Source: Enchytraeus crypticus
Taxonomy: Eukaryota; Annelida; Clitellata; Enchytraeida; Enchytraeidae
Length of the DNA stretch: 64,000 nt
Reading direction: 5' to 3'
Assembly: GCA_905160935.1 (NCBI GenBank)
Contig: CAJHZI010000190.1
Coordinates: 1,147,501-1,211,500 of the forward strand
How positions within the stretch are numbered: the stretch's first letter is position 1; each line of letters starts with the position of its first letter. Below are positions 1 through 11,548 of this stretch, piece by piece. The translations under genes were made by a program, and so were the position numbers. Below the pieces are notes generated by a model. The model did not search any database, had not been told where the DNA came from, and saw only the letters and a program-made list of their open reading frames with translations.

Positions 1-14
1 TATATTAGTCTGTG

Positions 15-75
15 AATCAATCAATGAATCAATCAATGAATCAATCATTGAATCAATCAACTCTTGAATAAATCA
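15..75. repeat. TCAATGAA-type short tandem repeat
   Basis: AATCAATCAATG units with small changes at the window edge. Confidence 0.6.
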
Positions 76-133
76 AACATAAAACATCCTCAGGAATCAA
101 GTATTTACATCAGAGCCAGGCCGTTACTCGATA

Positions 134-272
134 CTTGGCTGGAGCCAGTGGCGATGTTGGTAAGATACTCGACCGCGGATCAGAATGTGCGGGGTTCAAA
201 TCCTGGTCTCACCAGTCACTGACATCGTTTTCGAGAGAGGAAACTGACGTTAACATTAGTTTTATCAGCTTC
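134..272 (+). mobile_element. SINE-A (tRNA-derived), copy 1
   Basis: About 140 bp. An A-box-like TGGCGATGTTGG and B box GGGGTTCAAATCC lie in the first 75 bp, followed by a tRNA-unrelated body (TCACTGACATCG, GAGGAAACTGACGTTAAC, TTTATCAGCTT). At least 14 copies in the window share this structure. The forward strand of intact copies reads as a spurious peptide AGASGDVGKILDRGS. Confidence 0.75.
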
Positions 273-304
273 TACTTACATCTACGCCTTACTTTAAATC
301 GTGA

Positions 305-1165
305 TCATTCTAGATGATATGTATTCTACTAGATGATACGTATTCTACTAAATGATACGTATTCTACTAGATGATACGTATTCTACTAGATGATACTTAT
401 TATACTGGATGACACTTGTTCTAATAGATGACACATGTTCTAATAGATGACACTTATTCTACTGAATGACACTTGTTCTAATAGATGACACTTGTTCTAA
501 TAGATGACACTTATTCTACTGAATGACACTTATTGCACTAGAGGACACTTATACCAAGAGATGACACTTGTTCTACTGGATGACAATTATTCTAAAATAT
601 GACACTTATTCTACCGAATGACACTTATTCTAATATATGACACTTATTCTAATATATGACACTTATTCTAATATATGACACTTATTCTATTGGATGACAC
701 TTATTCTAATAGATGACACTTATTCTACTGAATGGCATCTATTTTAATAGATGATACTTAATCAACTAGATGACACTGCTTGGAATTGAGGATACCTATG
801 CTAATAAACGACACTTACTCTACAAGACGACACTTACTCTACAAGACGACACTTACTTTACAAGACGACACTTACTCTACAAGGCGACACTTACTCTACA
901 GGAAGACACTTACTGTACAAGACGACACTTACTCGACAAGACGACACTTACTCGACAAGACGACACTTACTCGACAAGACGACACTTACTCTACAAGACG
1001 ACACCTACTCGACAAGACGATACCTACTCTACAAGACGACACCTACTCGACAAGACGACACTTACTCTACAAGACGACACCTACTCTACAAGACGACACC
1101 TACTCGACAAGACGACACCTACTCTACAAGACGACACCTACTCTACAAGACGACACTTACTCGAC
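305..1165. repeat. 19-bp minisatellite, two subfamilies
   Basis: 305-780 uses diverged units like GATGACACTTATTCTAATA. 795-1165 uses a more uniform GC-richer unit, GACGACACTTACTCTACAA. Because 19 is not a multiple of three, all frames read the same 19-residue peptide cycle (DDTYSTRRHLLYKTTLTLQ), giving spurious long frames. Confidence 0.85.
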
Positions 1166-1352
1166 GGGTTTGTTCTCTTCGTTGTTGGCCATGAACACAC
1201 AATTGACGAGAATTACGACCATAACAGATAAACTAAAAAATCTGCAACAACTTCGGCTAAGGATTCAATCTGAATTATAAAATTTATGCAAAATACATGC
1301 AGATAATTAGGGTTTTACACAATACAAGCACATAGGCACGCATATATTGAAT

Positions 1353-1580
1353 GTCTCAATAGCGTAAGGGTAACGTCATTAAGTTTTAAATGACAGGTCC
1401 TGAGAACAATTGAACCCTCGTGGGTTCAAATTCCAGCCGCGCTGATCTGGGAGTAAAATCTCGGACATTCACTGGACTGGTTACACGGAAAATGGTCTAA
1501 ATTTCCTAACGGTTTAAACATTTGGTGCTAAAAAGTGATAGATATCAACGTAGTTGATCATTTCACTATAATGCGTGTTT
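1353..1580 (+). mobile_element. SINE-B (tRNA-derived)
   Basis: About 225 bp. A-box-like AATAGCGTAAGGG and B box GGGTTCAAATTCC at the head, then GATCTGGGAGTAAAATCTCG and a GATAGATATCAACGTAGTTG tail. Three further copies occur at 38.76-40.2 kb. Confidence 0.65.
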
Positions 1581-1806
1581 ACTTTTTTATGCAATATACA
1601 ATCAGCCCATTATGCTGACATACAATACACGCAACCAATTATGGTTATATAAAATACATGCAGACAATTATGCTGACGTAAAAACACACTGACAATTATG
1701 CACATTTTGCATATTTCACAATAGTACTGCAGACCAACAACGATTTTATTCCATCGCATGAAAATTTATTATCCTATTAATTTAAAGAAACATATTCAAT
1801 CTACTA

Positions 1807-1809
1807 TGC

Positions 1810-1853
<44 letters not shown>

Positions 1854-1954
1854 GTATATACATGTACATATATATATACATATACACATGTATATATATA
1901 TACATACATACATATATACTGTATATATATAATATATATAATATATATATATAA

Positions 1955-2007
<53 letters not shown>

Positions 2008-2010
2008 TAT
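1807..2010. repeat. (TA)n/(TACA)n microsatellite
   Basis: About 200 bp of TA with interspersed CA/CG. Confidence 0.9.
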
Positions 2011-2543
2011 CTACTATATTTATTGTTAAGGAAGATATATATTAAATATATATTTACTGTCCTATTCATATTAAACTATTTACTAAGCAAGAGGCTAAAA
2101 TTATTGTAGAATTTATCAACCGACATAAATTAATAAATTGCTTACAGGTTTTCCTTTATGTAGTCTCGTTTTCTGTATTACAAATATAAATTTCTGCAAG
2201 TATGTCCAGTTATATACGATTTAAAATCAACTATAGAACCTAAAGTCAATGGAAGGTAGCAAAAATTAAATTAAGTAAAAGAAAAAATACAACAATAATT
2301 AAATAAATGATATTATATATAATAAATATTAATTATTAATGAAGATACATGCTAATGCTTGTAATGAAATTATGTAATACATTAAAACTCAACTAAAGGA
2401 AATGAAAAAATGAATTTAAAATACTTTATAGCCTATTAATTATACTTATTAACATCCACTAAAACCTGACAGTAAAGGGAAAGCACTAAATATATGTGGA
2501 ATTACATTAGAATATTGGATTATATGCGCATGTGAAAGGATAC

Positions 2544-2662
2544 GGATGTGTTAGTATATACATAGCTGTTCGACGTATAGGATTAAATGGGCTAAGAATA
2601 AAGAAAGCCTTTGTGGAGCTGAATCTGAAAATAGTTCTGTCTTTAGAAATGATCATGAACGA
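2544..2662 (-). CDS. Sodium channel coding exon 2
   Basis: The exon is 119 nt. It begins after a TTTGTTTTGTTTTCACAG acceptor and ends at CC|GTATCC. It encodes the conserved DRTIFRFSS...[15 protein letters not shown] block immediately before S1. Phase 0 in, phase 2 out, which is compatible with exon 1. Confidence 0.85.
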
Positions 2663-4363
2663 CTGTGAAAACAAAACAAAAAATATTCTGTTTAATTGCA
2701 ATATTCATCAATATTCATCAATATTCATCAATATTCATCAATATTCATCATTGAAGTATTCATCTGCAAGTATTTTAAGTATTTTATAATTGACTCTCTC
2801 TCTCTCGTACTCTTACTTCTTACGATTTCAGTCTAATTTCTATTCTTTATTAATACTCGTCAACATATACTTCCTATTGCTTCAAATAAATTTATTATCT
2901 GAAATAGGACTAACCCTTTACGCTAGTATAATAAATATGATGATGCGAGATTTTCCTGTGTCGAGTGCATGAAGCTAAAGAATAGACTAACCGCTAAATG
3001 CACGTGTCGTAAGAGGCGACTAACAAAAAATGAGAAAAACAACGAGAAACCGTATCAGAAACCATGTTTTCCCAGCTATAGGCTTCGTAATGCAAGGATA
3101 AGGTACATTCTATTTAGAAGTGATTAGTATTGTTGATCAATGGAGTGCTCTCCGTTGAGAAATCAGACTCTGAAAACAGAACATGAGTATGAATGTGTGC
3201 CTTGAACCTGCCATTTGTAGAACATTGGAGAGAAGGAGAGAGAGAGAGAGAGAGAAAAAGAGAGTAGGAGAGAGAAGGAGAGAGGAGAGAGTGAGAGAGA
3301 GATGACAGGTTTTGATAAATATTCAATCACGATTGTAAACTTAAACTCTTTCAAGGTTTCCACTGCAAACAAATATTGCGTCCATTAAAGGCTTTTACCG
3401 ACACCTGTTCATAAAGATATTAATCACACTAATAATATTTCAGTTATTCTATGAAATCATTCCTGTTACTCGTATGTCTCATCCTACTAAGCTATCAGCC
3501 ACTCTATGAAATCAATCTACCCCGATCACTTTTGATCGCCGGACTGGCTTTCGTTTAGGACCTTACTTCTCCTCAGCACATTTCTTTTGCAGATTGGTCT
3601 GTATGAATTGATCAGTAGTGATGTCCCTGACATTGCCTGACGTTCCTGACATTGCCTTAAAGCGAGGAGCCGGACGTTTAATTCTTATTGACTGATGTGT
3701 GCTGTTGGGGACGTCCCTAATATTATCCCTTGATGTGGAAACGGACGTTAAACCCTTATTATTATTATTATCATTCCTGGTACTCACGTATCTAGCCCGG
3801 TAGAACTCATCCAGGTCCTCTATGGGCCTACCGTGCAGGTGTCGAGGAATATCACCGTATTTGGCTGGAAGAGATTTTCCAATCTCTAGGGCCGGGTCGG
3901 GTTTAGGCTTATCATCCTCTTCATCATCATCAGTCTGTCCTCGGGACTTCCCCGCCCCGCTTGCCTCCGCTTGCTCCTTGGCGCGCTTCTCTTCGTCAAT
4001 TCGCCGGGCGATCCGCCGGATCGACTTCTCGGTGAACGGTCGGAACCTCGAGGCAGCAGGGTCGTCCTCGTCCGAGCCGTCATCGTCCCGTCGACCGGGG
4101 GCCCTCGAGCCCTCCGAACGACTGGGAGAGCCCCCGCCCGCAGCCACGGCCGTCTCGTAGTCGGGAAGACCGCTGTTGTCCGGATGATCGGCCCCCGCTG
4201 AGACGGTGACGGCAGCGGTGAGGTAGTCCATTAGGTTGGGGGACTCCGAGTCCCCTGGAAGACATTGGTCGGGTTTGGGGGGACCTAGGTGAGCCGATGT
4301 GGAGGATTGAGAAAGTGTTCGACCGTTCTCACGTGTGGAGTCAGAGGCACGATATGTATCCAT
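2544..4363 (-). CDS. Voltage-gated sodium channel alpha subunit, N-terminal exons (partial)
   Basis: Two coding exons read on the minus strand: 3788-4363 (192 codons, ATG at 4363, donor GTGAGT, phase 0) and 2544-2662 (119 nt, strong pyrimidine-rich acceptor, donor GTATCC, phase 2). Exon 1 encodes the cytoplasmic N-terminus: the [16 protein letters not shown] motif at residues 108-122, an acidic stretch, then PDPALE and a PIEDLDEFY motif near 180-188. Exon 2 encodes [20 protein letters not shown] and ends just before transmembrane segment S1. These match the N-terminal signature of Nav1/para channels, which form the pore carrying action-potential sodium current in the plasma membrane. About 105 residues precede FRPFT, far more than in para or vertebrate Nav. 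The four membrane domains are outside the window to the left. A Nav2/cation-channel paralogue is possible; family assignment is firm, subtype is not. Confidence 0.85.
2699..2752. repeat. 10-bp tandem repeat beside sodium channel exon 2
   Basis: Five ATATTCATCA units about 37 bp upstream, on the minus strand, of the exon 2 acceptor. Confidence 0.8.
2968..3236 (+). repeat. Interspersed repeat D
   Basis: About 270 bp including CACGTGTCGTAAGAGGCGAC and TGTTGATCAATGGAGTGCTC, ending next to a GA tract. Other copies are at 16548-16870 (-), 22030-22330 (+), 29405-29610 (+) and 41340-41530 (-). Non-coding; probably a SINE or LINE tail. Confidence 0.6.
3236..3304. repeat. GA-rich microsatellite
   Basis: GAGAGA tract following interspersed repeat D. 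Confidence 0.8.
3526..3775 (+). mobile_element. LINE 3' tail at the sodium channel exon 1 donor
   Basis: Matches the 52270-52450 tail (CGGACTGGCTTTCGTTTAGG ... TTAAACCCTTATTATTATTA), with an inserted piece of a second tail family (ACATTGCCTTAAAGCGAGGA). It lies antisense in intron 1 and ends about 15 nt from the donor at 3787. Confidence 0.7.
3788..4363 (-). CDS. Sodium channel coding exon 1
   Basis: Starts at the first ATG of a 192-codon open frame and ends at a consensus GTGAGT donor. It is clearly richer in GC and CpG than its surroundings. The first 105 residues are Ser/Gly/Asp-rich and unlike known Nav N-termini. A LINE 3' tail begins about 15 nt inside the following intron. Confidence 0.82.
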
Positions 4364-4437
4364 AGAACGAAAAACCTACAATCAATCAATATATCTCTAA
4401 AGCCTTAAAGTCAGTAAAACCCTTAAGCCTTAAAGCT

Positions 4438-4512
4438 TCAACGTCAGTTTCCTCTTTTGAAAGTGATATCAGTGACGGATGAACCCAGGATTTGAGCGAA
4501 CATATACTGATC
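4438..4512 (-). mobile_element. SINE-A fragment
   Basis: About 75 bp of body plus a degraded B box just upstream of sodium channel exon 1, in its 5' flank. Confidence 0.5.
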
Positions 4513-4528
4513 TATCTCTATACAATAT

Positions 4529-4529
<1 letters not shown>

Positions 4530-4596
<67 letters not shown>

Positions 4597-4893
4597 AATG
4601 AAGATATCTAATGAAGATATCTAATGAAGATATCTAATGAAGATATCTAATGAAGATATCTAATAAAGATATCTAATGAAGATATCTAATGAAGATATCT
4701 AATGAAGATATCTAATGAAGATATCTAATGAAGATATCTAATGAAGATACCTAATGAAGATATCTAATGAAGATATCTAATGAAGATATCTAATGAAGAT
4801 ATCTAATGAAGATATCTAATGAAGATATCTAATGAAGATATCTAATGAAGATATCTAATGAAGATATCTAATGAAGATATCTAATGAAGATAT
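4530..4893. repeat. (AT)n followed by a 13-bp minisatellite
   Basis: About 60 bp of AT, then some 23 nearly identical ATCTAATGAAGAT units. Low divergence suggests recent expansion. Confidence 0.9.
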
Positions 4894-5640
4894 CTAATCA
4901 ATCAATCGTTTAATGAAGTAATTAATTAAACAAACATTTCATTCCGTTAGCAACTTAATCAATCAACCAGAAATCAAACAATTACTTAATCAATAGAAAG
5001 TAAATCATTTGATAATTTAATCAAACCCTCAATGAATCAAGCAAACCATCTACCGATCAATCAATCAATACATAAAGTGTATCTCTCAATTAATCGAGAC
5101 TAAATGGCCTCCTTTCATTTGATTTTTCGAATGAATATAATAATTTTAATCAAGACTAATGGACTAATTTCTAGCATTTATAACAATATTATCGGCGATA
5201 ACATTAGGCCTAAAATTATAAAGTAGGCGGCCATTTTGTATCCAGGACAACATCGAGGCCACTGGCCGCAACACATTTATCTTATTTGTGAGGCTAAATA
5301 AAGAAATCAATTAAATGTACAAAGCATCAGCCTACAACACTGAATTAACAAAAGATTCAACAAATCAGTGTCAACAAAATCCACAAAAACCTCAGCGTGA
5401 TTTATCAATAGCTCTGTCTCTACATTTACCATTCATAATCTTCCTCCATTCCACCCCCCCCCCCCCGCTCCACCCATCCACCCTCGACGTCTGAAGCAAC
5501 CAGTGACAAGAACCAGCTAAAGAACAGGAACAGGATCAAGGCTAAATCATTGTCTGCGCCGTTCAACTGCGCCGCGCCGCGCCGCGCAGCTATGCGTCAG
5601 CTGCGCCGCGCCGCGCCGTAACGCAAAAGGTCAAAGAGAA
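4894..5640. other. 5' flank of the sodium channel gene, no gene seen
   Basis: TCAA-rich DNA, a C15 tract at 5453-5467, a GCGGCCATTTTG (YY1-like) motif at about 5226 and a GC-rich tandem block GCGCCGCGCC at 5568-5620. Any could belong to the minus-strand promoter; none is proven. Confidence 0.4.
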
Positions 5641-5655
5641 ACTAATGCACGAATA

Positions 5656-5657
<2 letters not shown>

Positions 5658-5753
<96 letters not shown>

Positions 5754-5775
5754 TATACATGTATATAAATACAGT

Positions 5776-5831
<56 letters not shown>

Positions 5832-5832
5832 A
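5658..5832. repeat. (TA)n/(CA)n microsatellite
   Basis: Two TA blocks separated by a CA run and a short unique segment. Confidence 0.9.
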
Positions 5833-5856
5833 TATTGCGCTGAATAGATTGTGAAC

Positions 5857-5892
5857 AGTTGCTAGAGAATTCACTGGAATTCTCTAGCAACT
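5857..5892. repeat. Perfect 16-bp inverted repeat, 4-nt loop
   Basis: AGTTGCTAGAGAATTC, loop ACTG, then its exact reverse complement. Confidence 0.9.
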
Positions 5893-6465
5893 CTAGAGTC
5901 ATGACTTAATTTTTATTAAATCATGCCTCTATATCAATACACCAGAATTAAATATAGACCTTACATAAAAGGTGTTTACTTTGAAAAATCGCACTTTATA
6001 TTTTTCTTTCGCTAGGCGGCGCCACCGTGCAATCATAAATTTAATTGTTTTGTCGCAGGAAACTGCAACGCAATTTATCATAGAAATATAATATATCCTC
6101 TCTAGATATTCAATCTAGACATATATTGAATGTAAATTAAGACATATGTTTATCGTCATTTGAAAAGTAATGGTAACATAATTTTTTGTAATTTTTAAAA
6201 CACCATTCTGTTAATTAATGACGGAAAACATAATAAATATATGGGAATATATATATATATATAGAATATTGCCAGCCGGAAAGATCAGCACACTTCCCTT
6301 CCCGCTCCTCCATTAGGCTTTGTTTATTATGTGAACAGAGTTACCGATACATATTATGAAAGGTCTATATTTATAGGATATAGATTTAGTAAACAGACCA
6401 ATGATATTAGATCAATATGCAGCCTATAACATATAGAGAGATATGAGACTGCTTTCAATGCCTTC
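5893..6465. other. AT-rich DNA without recognisable gene
   Basis: Only a short TA run (6246-6262) stands out. Confidence 0.5.
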
Positions 6466-6573
6466 ACTGCTCGACGGCGGATAAGTATGTGCGGGGTTCA
6501 AATCCTGGGCTCGTCCGTCACTGACATCGTTTCGAGTGAGGAAACTTACGTTAACATTAGCTTTACCAGTACT
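6466..6573 (+). mobile_element. SINE-A copy, 5' truncated
   Basis: Begins at CTCGACGGCGGATAAGTATG and retains the B box and body. Confidence 0.65.
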
Positions 6574-7702
6574 GGTAACGTCTTCATTCTCGTCAGCTAA
6601 TCGATGTGCTATACAATGATGAGCAGACGAGTAGAGACTCGGCACGTAATTTAAGCCTTAAGCCTTTAGTTACAGTGTGAGACCAGCAGGCGGCAGCAGC
6701 AACCACAGAGCTACCATCAGACGTGATGATATTTTTCTACACTGAACCGCCTGCATTGGTCTGTTTCGTGACGTTGTATTTAAGACTTACCGAGAAATAC
6801 AGCGAGAGAGATACAAGCGGAAATACAAACAGAGATACAGGAAGTGATAGAGAAGAGCTGCACGCAGAAACAAAAGCAGATAAAGAGAGTTACATGCCGA
6901 CACGCAAACTATATTAATTAATAATTAATATAGATTAAGTTTATTTATAATTTATGTTTATTTAAAGTTTAATAATAAATAATTATATTTATAATTAAAT
7001 ATAATAATAATTTAAATAATAGAAATTATAATAGCATCGATATCTTCATTTAACTAATTACTGATATTTCACATCCTCTTAATTTCCATTAACTCAATTT
7101 AATACCTTATTTAAGAACCGTAACTTCTCTCATTTAATCTCTAAAACACAGCTCTCTGTTCGACGTCTCAAATCAACTCTCGTCTTTGACTTTCAAAACT
7201 CGACTAATAACTTGATGGTCAAAGACATAGACCAGACCTCAGACATTACCCTGTCCTTTCTTGTAGCAGGATCTAGACGGAGGCGTTATATTAGTCCACA
7301 CATTCTCTAAGATAGTCAAGATCAGAGACGGAAACAGGGATCCATACATGAAATCTATGGGTTCATGACAGATCCTGTCTCATTTAATCCTCAGCATGCT
7401 GAGGTTAGTAAGGTAATGTAATATCATAGCCTGCAATAGACCATGCAAGAGACCACACATTAAACCATGCAATAGACCATGCAATGGATCATTCAATAGA
7501 CCATGCAATACTATGCAATAGACCCAATAGACCATGCAGGCAGTTCAGTGACAACTATTAGAGCATTAGGAGGGGGTGAACACGTAGGGGTGGGAACATT
7601 GGGAGAAGCAGCTGAAAATATTCTACTGCTGCTTAGCCCATGTGTGTGTGTGTGGGGGGGGCGTAAGATCATAAGAGTAGAAGAGCATAGAGATTGGAGT
7701 GT

Positions 7703-7706
<4 letters not shown>
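6574..7706. other. Gene-free stretch
   Basis: AT-rich core 6910-7040, a 16-bp palindrome CCTCAGCATGCTGAGG near 7390, an ATAGACCATGCAA tandem repeat at 7435-7535 and a G8 run near 7653. Confidence 0.5.
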
Positions 7707-7748
<42 letters not shown>

Positions 7749-8048
7749 AGAGAAAGAGAAAGAGAAAGAGAAGAGAGAGAAGAGACAGAGATAGAGAGAG
7801 AGAGACAGAGTGAGATAGAGATAGAGAGAGAGAGAGAGAGCGCGAGAGAGAAAGAGACAGAGAGAGACAGAGAAAGAGATGGGGGGAGACATAGAGAGAG
7901 AGCGATAGAGAGAGAATGAGAGAGAGAGAGTGATAGAGAGAGATAGAGATAGAGAGAGAGATAGAGAGGCAGAGAGATAGAGAGAGACAGAGACAGTGAC
8001 AGAGAGAAAGACGGAGAGAGAGGGGAAAGAGAGAGAGAGAGAGAGAAA
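7707..8048. repeat. GA-rich microsatellite
   Basis: About 340 bp of AGAGAG with AAAGAG and ACAGAG variants; produces spurious RERERE/SLSLSL frames. Confidence 0.9.
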
Positions 8049-8329
8049 TTGATAAAAAGTTGACAGAAAGAATCGATCAGCGAATATCAGCATCGTAAAG
8101 GTAAGAACCGAGCAACAGAGGTACTCGAAAAAATGTAGCAATATTCAAACAGATTTCTTTCAATCAAAACACCACATGGTCAAACTAACTGTGTGGTGCA
8201 TTAAACTGTCTATTAATCTCTAAACCATTAAATTAAAGAAAGATAATTAGATTGATAGATAGAAGGATATATAGATAGGTGGAGAGAGGGAGAGATTCAG
8301 AGCAAACGATTAATTATCGATTAATTATT

Positions 8330-8482
8330 TAATTTCTACTTTTAATTTTCGCTTTAAGTTCACCATGGTTCACATTTAAATTGTGCTCACTTATTGCATT
8401 TACTTGTTTGTTTGCATTGCTTGTGAACTGTACAGGGTTGAATGACCCTTTTTGGTGATCTAAATAAATAAATAAATAAATT
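8330..8482 (+). mobile_element. LINE 3' end with (TAAA)n tail
   Basis: The segment CTGTACAGGGTTGAATGACC followed by CTTTTTGGTGATCTAAATAA and a (TAAA)n run has the form of a non-LTR retrotransposon terminus. No RT frame remains next to it. Confidence 0.4.
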
Positions 8483-9050
8483 ATAAAATTCGTTTGATGA
8501 GATTCGTTAAATCAGATTCGTTTGAAGTAATTCTATAATGTACATCATCCTATAATATAAATTCCAACGTCGTGAATAATAGGAAAGAGAGAGAAGAGAG
8601 AGGGAGAGGGAGAGAGAAATAATTTAATAAATAAATAAATAAAAAGATAGAAATGAGATAAAAGAGAGAGAGAGGGGAGAGAGATATATAGAGAGAGGAG
8701 AAAGAGAGAGGAATACATATGATCACATAGGAGCGGGTTATATATAATTCATGTACCGCTGAACGGAAATGAAAACACAATCCGCTTTCAGTCCCACATC
8801 CATTTTCGCTCTTTCATTCCCCCCCCCCCCCCCAGCACCGCCTCTCATTCACCTGCTGCACTCAAACTGTTTAACTGTTGGCCTTCATCTGCATGCTAAA
8901 GATATCGTTTAACGCCCGTTACAAAGATCTGCCATTGTCAAATTAACAACACTGAGCGTTCCATAACAATCTCTTTCGTTCACTTACAATATCCGCGCAT
9001 CAACGTATTCTTCAGCTTCTTTTTAAAGGGTCCAACGAGGTGCAATACAT
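8483..9050. other. Low-complexity stretch, no gene seen
   Basis: GA-rich 8580-8715, a C15 tract at 8820-8834; the rest unremarkable. Confidence 0.5.
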
Positions 9051-9060
9051 ATATATATGT

Positions 9061-9171
<111 letters not shown>

Positions 9172-9439
9172 ATTTAGCGTCCGTTTACAAGATGATGTCA
9201 GAGATGTCCCCCTTCACATTCTACAAGACTACACCAAATGGAGTGTCCCTCACCCGTGCTCTTTTAGTCTGGCACTACAGGACATTTATGGTTGTTCTAG
9301 CAAGGATGTTTTCTCAGATATCAGAAAGCGCAGAGAAGCGACAAGTGCGGGTAGTAGAAAGATGTTAATATTTACTCTTTGTTATATACTAACCTTTGGT
9401 AGTAGAAAAGAACTATTAACAAAAAGTCTAAAGAAAGAC

Positions 9440-9885
9440 ACAAAGATAAAGATAGTGAAAACTTTGGTTTGGACCACGCTATTGTATGAATGTGAAAAAT
9501 GAACCTTAAGGAAGGAAGATATTAGGAAACTGGAGGCATTGGAAATGTGGATTTGGAGAAGAATAGAGAGGATTAGCTGGATCCAAAAGGTTACAAATGA
9601 GGAAGTCCTGGAGTGAGTTGGCACAGATAGACAGTTGATATATGTATTAAGAAATAGGAAGAAGATACGGATAGGACACATTCTAGGGGGGAAGGTCTAT
9701 TAAAAGTGGTCCTAGAAGGTAGAATGGAAGGAAAAAGAGAAAGGGGCAGGCCGAGATTAGTTATGTTAGATGATTTAAAAACCCACTCATATGTGGAAAT
9801 GAAGAGGAAGGCGGAAGACAGAGAAGAGTGGAGGAGTTATGTACCATGGACCTGCCAGTAAGCAGTGCACTAAGAGAGATATACT
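9440..9885 (+). mobile_element. RTE-like LINE C-terminal remnant with 3' tail
   Basis: Decayed frames read LEMWIWRRIERISWIQKVTN, RNRKKIRIGHIL, then GKRKRGRPRLVMLDDLKTHS, the C-terminal arrangement typical of endonuclease-reverse transcriptase elements. It ends with the tail containing CCATGGACCTGCCAGTAAGC. Several stops and frameshifts. Confidence 0.7.
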
Positions 9886-9907
9886 AACTGGTCGCTCACA
9901 GTAAAAA

Positions 9908-10043
9908 AAGCTGGTAAGGCTAATGTTAACGTCAGTTTCCTCCCTCGAAAGTGATGTCAGTGACGAATGAGCCCATGATTTGAACCCCGCACATACTGAT
10001 CCGCGGTCGAGTATCTTACCGATATCGCCACTGGCTCCAGCCA
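9908..10043 (-). mobile_element. SINE-A copy
   Basis: Full-length reverse copy inserted 20-30 bp after the RTE-like tail at 9885. Confidence 0.72.
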
Positions 10044-10669
10044 ACTGTAGTTTATCTGATTGTGTAACTGATATCTTGATTGTGTAATTGATTGGAAGTC
10101 TGACAGCGAATTGGTAGGTTTGATGTGCAACCCGGTGAACTTGTACTTTATTCTACAATGTTACATATTATTCTAAATTCAATTCATACTAATATAACTT
10201 GGTACATTAGCATTTGACGACAGTTCAGTCCAAACATTAAACATTTACTCTCTATTGTTGCACATTAGTGGCAAAATTAGCAGGACACCCGTCAGTACCA
10301 AAAGAATTTCACAAGTTGACCGTGTAAGAGAACAAATTTTCGCTTAAAATTCAATTCAGGTGTAGGCATCCTTTCTCATTGCCCATAAAAACTGAAACAA
10401 TTAAAACAGCAAAACAAAGTTGAAATTTAGATACCCAAAATAAAACTAGAGTTCAATTGAACTAACATTTCTACAGTGTAAAAGGAAACTACTTCTCAAT
10501 TTAGAAAATTCTGCGTTTCAAACATGTCAAAGAGGAGTAGTAATGACAAGGGAACCATTCTATCAAGATGGAAGCAAATAATGGGCTAATCTCTTTCATG
10601 AATTCAATAACAAATAATCTCTGAGTCCATAAATTACAAACATCTTCCTTCTCCTTTACTCTATAAAAT
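10044..10669. other. Gene-free stretch
   Basis: No ORF, splice-flanked exon or repeat recognised. Confidence 0.4.
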
Positions 10670-10772
10670 GGTAGACCCAAGAATAAATTCACTTTTCTGC
10701 AAGAGACGTCCCTGAAATTACCATATAGCGAGGAACGAGACGTTAATTTACTATTGATTGATTGATTGAATA
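10670..10772 (+). mobile_element. LINE/SINE tail ending in (ATTG)n
   Basis: CTGCAAGAGACGTCCCTGAA then GCGAGGAACGAGACGTTAAT and an ATTG run. Related copies are at 35232-35322 (+), 54010-54095 (-), 61640-61722 (-) and 61780-61840 (-). Confidence 0.5.
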
Positions 10773-10904
10773 TACACACCATGGCATAACCATAGTTTTC
10801 AGTAGCGTCAAGCAATAGACGATTGCTGAAAAATACGATAAATGCTGGAAGATCATTTCGATGAATATTGGCGTCTTTTAAAGAGAACACTGATCTTTAT
10901 TAGT

Positions 10905-11090
10905 CGTACTTTACTACATTACTACATTATATTATTGTATGCTACGTTACTACACTGCACTACATTACTGTATTACATTACATTAAATATATTTACAGTA
11001 CTGTACGAAGTTACAGTACACTACTACTATATGTTATACTGTAGCATTGTATTATATTATTACATTATTACTATATTGCTCAAACTTGTA
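10905..11090. repeat. ACTACATT-type degenerate tandem repeat
   Basis: Diverged TTACTACATTA units. Confidence 0.6.
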
Positions 11091-11218
11091 GTACCAAACA
11101 TTACAAAGCGAGCTCCTAGCAGTAGCAGATGATTTAAGTGACTCTATGACTTCAATAGACTTTAGTACCAGAGTTTAATTTTGAAATCGATTCAATTAAT
11201 TTTATAGAAGACCTTACA

Positions 11219-11219
11219 C

Positions 11220-11253
<34 letters not shown>

Positions 11254-11294
11254 TAGATAGAGAGAGAGAGAGATAGAGAGAGAGATATATATAT

Positions 11295-11338
<44 letters not shown>

Positions 11339-11341
11339 GAT

Positions 11342-11410
<69 letters not shown>

Positions 11411-11452
11411 TTGAGAGAGAGAGAGAGATTGAGAGAGACAGAGAGAGAGATT
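11219..11452. repeat. GA-rich microsatellite
   Basis: GAGAGA with GATA and TATA interruptions. Confidence 0.9.
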
Positions 11453-11548
11453 TGTTATTCATTTTATTATTCGGTAAAGGATTCAGTTTGCAATTCGAAA
11501 TAAATTTAGATTTAGTTTTGTACCAGTTCAGGTATACACGCTATAGAA

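Noticed and set aside
7503..8141. Long open frames on both strands over GA repeats (also 20799-21159, 22303-22613, 11214-11462)
   Set aside because: Pure (GA)n/(CT)n low complexity; the RERE and SLSL peptides are repeat artefacts.
10501..10890. 129-codon minus-strand frame
   Set aside because: Runs through an interspersed tail with (ATTG)n and shows no family motif.
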